Below are positions 6,437 to 9,564 of a stretch of DNA of 9,564 nt, one piece after another; the stretch's first letter is position 1, and every line of letters starts with the position of its first letter. Both the position numbers and the translations under genes were made by a program. The notes beneath the pieces were generated by a model. The model ran no database searches. It was not told the DNA's origin and saw only the letters and a program-made list of their open reading frames with translations. This DNA is from an uncultured bacterium (lineage in GTDB: Bacteria; Desulfobacterota; Binatia; HRBIN30): the NCBI GenBank assembly GCA_937975525.1, contig CALJUJ010000717.1, positions 1-9,564 on the forward strand, given 5' to 3'.

Positions 6437-7614
6437 GCGGGCCGCACGGAGCCGCACGCCGCCTTTCGATTTTGGGAAGCACCGGGTCGATCGGCGTGAC
6501 CACCCTCGACCTGGTCGCACGCTTCCCCGAGCGCTTCGTGGTCACGGCCCTCGCCGGAGGCCGCAACACCGAGCGTCTCGCCTCCCAGGTCGGTGCGTTC
6601 GGTCCGGCGTTGGTCGCGGTCGCCGACGACGACGCCGCGGCCGATCTGCGTCAGCGTTGCCCGCATTTCCGCGGCGAGATCCTTTCGGGGCCGAACGGGC
6701 TCACGGCGGCGGCGACGGCAGCGGACACCGATCTCGTGGTCTCGGGACTGGTGGGGGCCCTCGGGTTGCCGCCGACGCTGGCAGCGCTCGGTGCCGGGAT
6801 CGACGTCGCGTTGGCGAACAAGGAGGCACTCGTCGTCTCGGGCGAGCTCATGCGTTCGGCTGCGCGCACGTCGGGCGCGCAGCTCCTGCCGCTCGACAGC
6901 GAGCACAACGCGATCTTTCAGGTGCTTCGTGGTCAACGCCGCGAGGAGCTTCGCCGCATCTTGCTGACGGCGTCGGGAGGGCCTTTCCTGCATACGCCGG
7001 CGGCGGAACTGGCGCACGTGACGCGTGAGCAAGCGTTGCGTCACCCGACGTGGAAGATGGGGGACAAGATCACGATCGATTCGGCGACCCTGATGAACAA
7101 GGGGCTCGAGGTGATCGAAGCCCGCTGGCTGTTCGATGTGCAGCCGCTGGAGATCTCGGTGGTCATCCACCCGCAGAGCATCGTTCATTCCATGGTCGAG
7201 TTCGTCGACGGGTCGGTTCTCGCCCAGATGGGCATCCCCGACATGGCCGTGCCGATCTCGTACATCCTCGCCTACCCCGATCGCCTGCCCTTGGAGCACT
7301 TGCCGCGGCTCGACCTTCCCGCCTCGAGTCCGCTCGAGTTCTTCGAGCCCGACATGACGAAGTTTCCGTGCCTGGCGCTCGCCTACCAGGCGCTCGAAGC
7401 AGGGGGGACGGTGCCTGCCGTGCTGAACGCCGGCAACGAAGTGGCGGTTGCGGCATTCCTGGATGGCGAGACGACGTTCGACGCGATTCCTCACGTCCTC
7501 GCCCACGTCCTGGATCGCCACCAGGCGAGCGCCGCCGACTGCCTGGAGCAGTTGCTCGAGGCGGATCGCTGGGCCCGAGGCGAGGTCCGCGAGGTCCTCG
7601 CCTCGAGGCGCTGA
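6433..7614 (+). CDS. dxr: 1-deoxy-D-xylulose 5-phosphate reductoisomerase
   Basis: Converts DXP to 2-C-methyl-D-erythritol 4-phosphate with NADPH and a divalent metal, the committed step of the MEP pathway that supplies isoprenoids, including the undecaprenyl carrier used in wall synthesis. It is 393 aa, normal for the family. The NADPH-binding motif LSILGSTGSIG is at 11-21 and ALANKEALV at 126-134. The metal ligands appear as D155 and E157 in LPLDSEHN and E226 in MNKGLEVIEA; the flexible loop has H204-PTW207-KMG, and the substrate-binding region has HPQSIVHSMV (246-255). The ATG is the only option because TAG at 6412 closes the frame upstream; a modest GAGG lies 8 bases before it. In many bacteria dxr sits with rseP, uppS or cdsA. 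Here it stands between mltD and dksA. Confidence 0.97.
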   Translation: MSGPHGAARRLSILGSTGSIGVTTLDLVARFPERFVVTALAGGRNTERLASQVGAFGPALVAVADDDAAADLRQRCPHFRGEILSGPNGLTAAATAADTDLVVSGLVGALGLPPTLAALGAGIDVALANKEALVVSGELMRSAARTSGAQLLPLDSEHNAIFQVLRGQRREELRRILLTASGGPFLHTPAAELAHVTREQALRHPTWKMGDKITIDSATLMNKGLEVIEARWLFDVQPLEISVVIHPQSIVHSMVEFVDGSVLAQMGIPDMAVPISYILAYPDRLPLEHLPRLDLPASSPLEFFEPDMTKFPCLALAYQALEAGGTVPAVLNAGNEVAVAAFLDGETTFDAIPHVLAHVLDRHQASAADCLEQLLEADRWARGEVREVLASRR

Positions 7615-7656
7615 CCTGGTCGCACCAAGCGAATCCCATCTGCGCCCCGCGCTCGC

Positions 7657-7685
7657 TTTACAGCGCACAGGACGGCTGTTACTGA
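7657..7685 (+). promoter_or_regulatory. Weak promoter candidate ahead of dksA
   Basis: TTTACA (7657-7662, five matches to TTGACA), 17 bases, then TACTGA (7680-7685, poor -10). It lies in the 97-base gap between dxr and dksA. There is no clear terminator after dxr, so co-transcription is equally possible. Confidence 0.2.
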
Positions 7686-7697
7686 AGGCGATCGACC

Positions 7698-7702
7698 GGA
7701 GG
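7698..7702 (+). promoter_or_regulatory. Shine-Dalgarno GGAGG that fixes the dksA start at TTG 7712
   Basis: GGAGG lies nine bases before TTG 7712. The frame is open upstream into dxr, so a naive call would make the protein nearly 90 residues longer with an N-terminus read out of frame from dxr. The ribosome site and the family length both favour TTG 7712. Confidence 0.65.
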
Positions 7703-7711
7703 CCGAAGCGT

Positions 7712-8077
7712 TTGGAACCGAGCCAACTCGACGATTTTCGAGCCCTATTGCTCGAGCGCCGCCGCGACCTGCTGGACGAAGCGGGTCGTACCGTGGGTGG
7801 CATGACCGACAGCAAGGAAACGTTCGCCGACCCCACCGACCGAGCGTCGATGGAATCGAATCGCAACGCGATGCTGCGCATCCGCGATCGCGAGCGCAAG
7901 TTGCTCACGAAGATCGACGAGGCATTGCTGCGGATCGAGGACGGCACCTACGGCATCTGCGAGGAATGCGGTGAGCCGATTTCCGTCGAGCGGCTACTGG
8001 CCCGACCGGTCACGACCATGTGCGTCGACTGCAAGTCCGATCAGGAGAGCTCCGAGCGACGCAAGAAGGGGTGGTGA
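7712..8077 (+). CDS. dksA: DksA/TraR family RNA polymerase-binding transcription factor
   Basis: Binds the RNA polymerase secondary channel and, in studied members, works with ppGpp to reset rRNA and biosynthetic promoters. With the TTG start the protein is 121 aa, in the range of the shorter DksA forms of non-enteric proteobacteria and below the 151 aa of E. coli. Residues about 4-75 form the coiled coil; its tip carries D40-PT-D43-R-A45, the DxxDxA motif needed for activity in E. coli DksA. The C4 zinc finger is complete: C83-EE-C86, 17 residues, C104-VD-C107. A short basic tail (ERRKKGW) ends it. The conserved tip argues for a true DksA and not a TraR-like relative lacking activity. A terminator candidate follows directly. 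Confidence 0.92.
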   Translation: MEPSQLDDFRALLLERRRDLLDEAGRTVGGMTDSKETFADPTDRASMESNRNAMLRIRDRERKLLTKIDEALLRIEDGTYGICEECGEPISVERLLARPVTTMCVDCKSDQESSERRKKGW

Positions 8078-8084
8078 GCCCATG

Positions 8085-8114
8085 AGCCGTCTGCGATACG
8101 ACGGTTGATTTTTG
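8085..8114 (+). terminator. Rho-independent terminator candidate after dksA
   Basis: AGCCGTC (8085-8091) pairs with GACGGTT (8100-8106) through seven pairs, one of them G-U, around an 8-base loop. It is followed by GATTTTTG, a run of five T that stands out in this GC-rich DNA. It begins 7 bases after the dksA stop. Confidence 0.5.
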
Positions 8115-8132
8115 CCCTTTTCGTGCTAAGCG
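8105..8132 (+). promoter_or_regulatory. Promoter candidate for the H1-like gene
   Basis: TTGATT (8105-8110) and TAAGCG (8127-8132) are 16 bases apart, and TGC just before the latter gives an extended -10 pattern. The -35 overlaps the end of the dksA terminator. Start of transcription would fall near 8139, about 30 bases before GTG 8171. The AT-rich character supports a promoter; the -10 hexamer is weak. Confidence 0.4.
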
Positions 8133-8170
8133 TGGGCTTGCTCGAGGCCTGGAGAAGGGAAGGGGGAACG

Positions 8171-8602
8171 GTGGCGCGCGTCGACATTTCGATCCTCCGG
8201 GAAATCGTTCGTGTCGTGGAGGCACGGACGAAAGTTCCCGAATTCGTTGAGGTCAACAAGCGAAGGTTCCAGGTGACCTACCTGGAAGACCATAAGCAGC
8301 GGATCGAGGAAGCGCTCCGGCGCCACGACCGCGATCGCCTCAACATGCTGTTCGGACAACTCGAGAGCAAGGTGAAGTACCAGGCGGTACGCGCACGCGG
8401 GGCTGCCTCTTCGGCGAAGAAGACCGCTGCGGCACCGGCGAAGCGAAAGGCCGCCGCCGGCGCAAAGAAGACCGCGACCAAGAAGGTGGCTGCCAAGCAG
8501 GCGAAGCCGGCACGCGGGCGCCCGACCCCCGCCAAGAAGAAGGCCGCCGCCAAGACGGCGAGCCCGCGAGCGGCACGGAGTCCGGCGAAGAAGAAGAAGT
8601 GA
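8171..8602 (+). CDS. Small protein with a histone H1-like Lys/Ala-rich C-terminal tail
   Basis: 143 aa from GTG 8171, which has AAGGGGG just upstream. An earlier TTG at 8105 would add a hydrophobic N-terminus resembling a signal peptide, but that stretch is the terminator/promoter DNA and I reject it. Residues about 1-75 form a compact, charged, mostly helical segment (ISILREIVRVVEART, then FVEVNKRRFQVTYLEDHKQR) that I do not recognise. Residues about 77-143 are a disordered tail rich in Lys, Ala, Pro and Arg, with basic clusters spaced about eight residues apart (K83, K91, K99) and SP/TP-basic motifs (TPAKKK, SPRAAR, SPAKKKK), like eukaryotic H1 and bacterial H1-like tails such as AlgP or Hc1. 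The tail suggests binding to DNA or RNA. It probably has its own promoter and is transcribed between dksA and the sigma gene. Confidence 0.85.
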   Translation: MARVDISILREIVRVVEARTKVPEFVEVNKRRFQVTYLEDHKQRIEEALRRHDRDRLNMLFGQLESKVKYQAVRARGAASSAKKTAAAPAKRKAAAGAKKTATKKVAAKQAKPARGRPTPAKKKAAAKTASPRAARSPAKKKK

Positions 8603-8610
8603 GGGCGAAA

Positions 8611-8626
8611 GCTGCTTTCGAGCAGC
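8611..8626 (+). repeat. Stem-loop with TTCG tetraloop after the H1-like gene
   Basis: GCTGCT (8611-8616) and AGCAGC (8621-8626) form a perfect 6-bp stem closed by TTCG, an unusually stable loop in RNA. It starts eight bases after the stop codon. No T-run follows, so it may protect the 3' end or help termination without being a classic intrinsic terminator. Confidence 0.5.
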
Positions 8627-8659
8627 CCCGACCGAGCGTGTGAGCGCGGTTCCGGGCGC

Positions 8660-8690
8660 AACTTTTCCGGCCCCGCTGCGTTCGACGGGG
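8660..8690 (+). promoter_or_regulatory. Possible ECF-type autopromoter and leader hairpin before the sigma gene
   Basis: CAACTTTT (8659-8666) resembles the AACTT core of many ECF -35 elements, and CGTTCG (8679-8684) falls at a plausible -10 distance. CCCCG (8671-8675) and CGGGG (8686-8690) also form a 5-bp stem just before the start codon. ECF sigma genes often transcribe themselves, so a self-recognised site is expected here, but the match is weak. Confidence 0.25.
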
Positions 8691-8700
8691 TGAGTGGATC

Positions 8701-9285
8701 TTGAAACCGGAAAACGACCCCGACGTGCAACTGATGCTGGCCCTGCAGCAAGGTGATCTGGCCGCTTTCGACGAGCTGTTCCGCAAGCACTTCGCTGGCG
8801 TCGTCCGCTTCGCCACCCGCTTCGTGGCTTCTCGCGCCCGCGCCGAGGAGTTGGCGCAAGACGTCTTTCTGCGCCTCTACAAGACACGCGCCTCCTACGA
8901 GCCGCGCGCCCGCTTCAAGACCTGGCTCTTCCGCATGGTCAACAACGCCTGCGTCAGCGAGCTGCGCAGCGCCGATCGGCGCCGGCGAGCCCGTACGCCG
9001 GACGGCGCGGGCGATCCCGATGCCGCGCTCGAGGCTGCGCTGCCCGCCGCGCCGAGCTCCGAGAGCGAGATTCTCGGCGACGAAACCGTTGCGATGCTCC
9101 AGCGTGCAGTGGGCGACCTGCCCGAGCAGCAGCGCGCAGCGCTGCTGCTGACACGCTCGGAAGGGCTGTCCTACGAAGAAGTTGCCGATACCCTCGGTTG
9201 CAGCGTCGGAGCGGTGAAGAGCCTCATCCACCGCGCCACGACGACCCTCGCATCGCGCGTCCGGGCGGCGGAGGAGGAGCGATGA
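8701..9285 (+). CDS. ECF-family RNA polymerase sigma factor
   Basis: 194 aa, typical for the group. Sigma region 2 spans about 22-95 (FDELFRKHFAGVVRFATRF, then AEELAQDVFLRLY and FKTWLFRMVNNAC), a variable Ala/Asp-rich linker runs about 96-130, and region 4 spans about 132-184 with the helix-turn-helix LSYEEVADTLGCSVGAVKSL (156-175). There are no regions 1 or 3, which defines ECF factors. It directs RNA polymerase to a small regulon, usually for envelope stress. The start is taken as TTG 8701; GGGGTGAG upstream is a fair ribosome site. ATG 8734 is the next in-frame option but would trim conserved N-terminal residues. The stop overlaps the anti-sigma start (ATGA), so the pair is translationally coupled. 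The exact ECF subgroup cannot be set from sequence alone. Confidence 0.95.
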   Translation: MKPENDPDVQLMLALQQGDLAAFDELFRKHFAGVVRFATRFVASRARAEELAQDVFLRLYKTRASYEPRARFKTWLFRMVNNACVSELRSADRRRRARTPDGAGDPDAALEAALPAAPSSESEILGDETVAMLQRAVGDLPEQQRAALLLTRSEGLSYEEVADTLGCSVGAVKSLIHRATTTLASRVRAAEEER

Positions 9286-9564
9286 CGCCGACCTGCCGCC
9301 GCTGCCGGGATGACGTCGCTGCCCATATCGACGGTGAGCTCGGCTGGCTCGCGGAGTTGCGCCTGCGCATGCACTTGCGTCAGTGCGCCCCATGCAGCGA
9401 CGTCGTTGAAGAGATGCGCCGCGCCGTTCTCCTGCAGCAGCGCGTCCTCGGCGCTCCACTCGCGCTCGACACGGAGGGGCAACTCGCCGCGGTGCGCTCT
9501 TCGATCGCAGCCCTCGGCGAAACCCGGTCGCCCAGCGCCAGTACGGAGCCCCGGATGTGGCCCT
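9282..9564 (+). CDS. Zinc-finger anti-sigma factor, N-terminal part (runs off the window)
   Basis: The ATG overlaps the sigma stop as ATGA and has a strong GGAGGAG ribosome site (9273-9279). The 94 visible codons contain a ZAS/zf-HC2 domain: C5-RR-C8, AAHIDGELGWLAELRLRMH, then H31-LRQ-C35-AP-C38. Such proteins hold the partner ECF sigma factor inactive until a signal releases it. After residue 40 come a helical stretch (VVEEMRRAVLLQQRVL) and a Ser/Pro-rich segment. Any membrane span or sensor domain lies beyond the end of the window, so it cannot be said whether it is membrane-bound or soluble. The gene is incomplete only because the window ends. Confidence 0.88.
   Translation, partial: MTPTCRRCRDDVAAHIDGELGWLAELRLRMHLRQCAPCSDVVEEMRRAVLLQQRVLGAPLALDTEGQLAAVRSSIAALGETRSPSASTEPRMWP

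Noticed and set aside
6163..7947. 594-codon minus-strand ORF across dxr and dksA
   Set aside because: It is antisense to two well-identified genes and the gap between them, with a low-complexity Arg/Ser-rich product.
8105..8170. Signal-peptide-like N-terminus for the H1-like protein from TTG 8105
   Set aside because: The hydrophobic stretch comes from the T-rich terminator/promoter DNA. GTG 8171 has a strong ribosome site, and a basic nucleic-acid-binding tail does not suit export.

Overview
This is a high-GC bacterial chromosome segment with tightly packed genes. Nothing in it looks like phage, plasmid, insertion sequence or CRISPR, and I see no tRNA or rRNA. The products (a PBP1B-type synthase with a UB2H domain, a periplasmic HtrA protease, an MltD-type lytic transglycosylase with LysM domains, Dxr, DksA, and an ECF sigma/anti-sigma pair) point to a Gram-negative. 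The pairing of a DUF1844 gene with htrA, together with very high GC, fits the deltaproteobacterial groups (Myxococcota, Desulfobacterota, Binatota-like). That placement is an inference and not a proof. All eight complete reading frames end in TGA.

Left half (1-4438, minus strand): one operon-like unit read as DUF1844 gene, then htrA, then mrcB. The DUF1844 gene has a strong Shine-Dalgarno and conserved sequence on both sides of an in-frame TAA at codon 35, so as written it is a broken gene. A long GC-rich hairpin fills the 88-base gap between htrA and mrcB.

Divergent spacer (4439-4739): 301 bases separate the minus-strand synthase/protease unit from plus-strand mltD. It holds a consensus -35 box (TTGACA) for the minus unit, embedded in the inverted repeat GTCAA-C-TTGAC, plus small GC-rich hairpins. 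A peptidoglycan synthase and a peptidoglycan lyase therefore share one control region.

Right half (4740-9564, plus strand): mltD, dxr, dksA, a small protein with a histone-H1-like Lys/Ala tail, an ECF sigma factor, and the start of its zinc-finger anti-sigma factor, which runs off the window. A 12-codon ORF with a good Shine-Dalgarno precedes dxr and overlaps its start codon as ATGA. An intrinsic terminator candidate follows dksA and runs directly into a promoter-like stretch for the H1-like gene. Three consecutive genes (dksA, H1-like, sigma) appear to use TTG or GTG starts.

Functionally, most of the window concerns the cell envelope and its stress response: wall synthesis (PBP1B), wall cleavage (MltD), periplasmic protein quality control (HtrA), isoprenoid precursor supply for undecaprenyl lipid (Dxr), and transcriptional control (DksA, ECF sigma/anti-sigma). 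The genes are mostly ordinary. The unusual points are the interrupted DUF1844 gene, the htrA-mrcB hairpin with a third copy of its arm at the mrcB start, the dxr leader ORF, and the H1-tailed protein with an unrecognised N-terminal domain. I did not find a convincing new multi-gene system.
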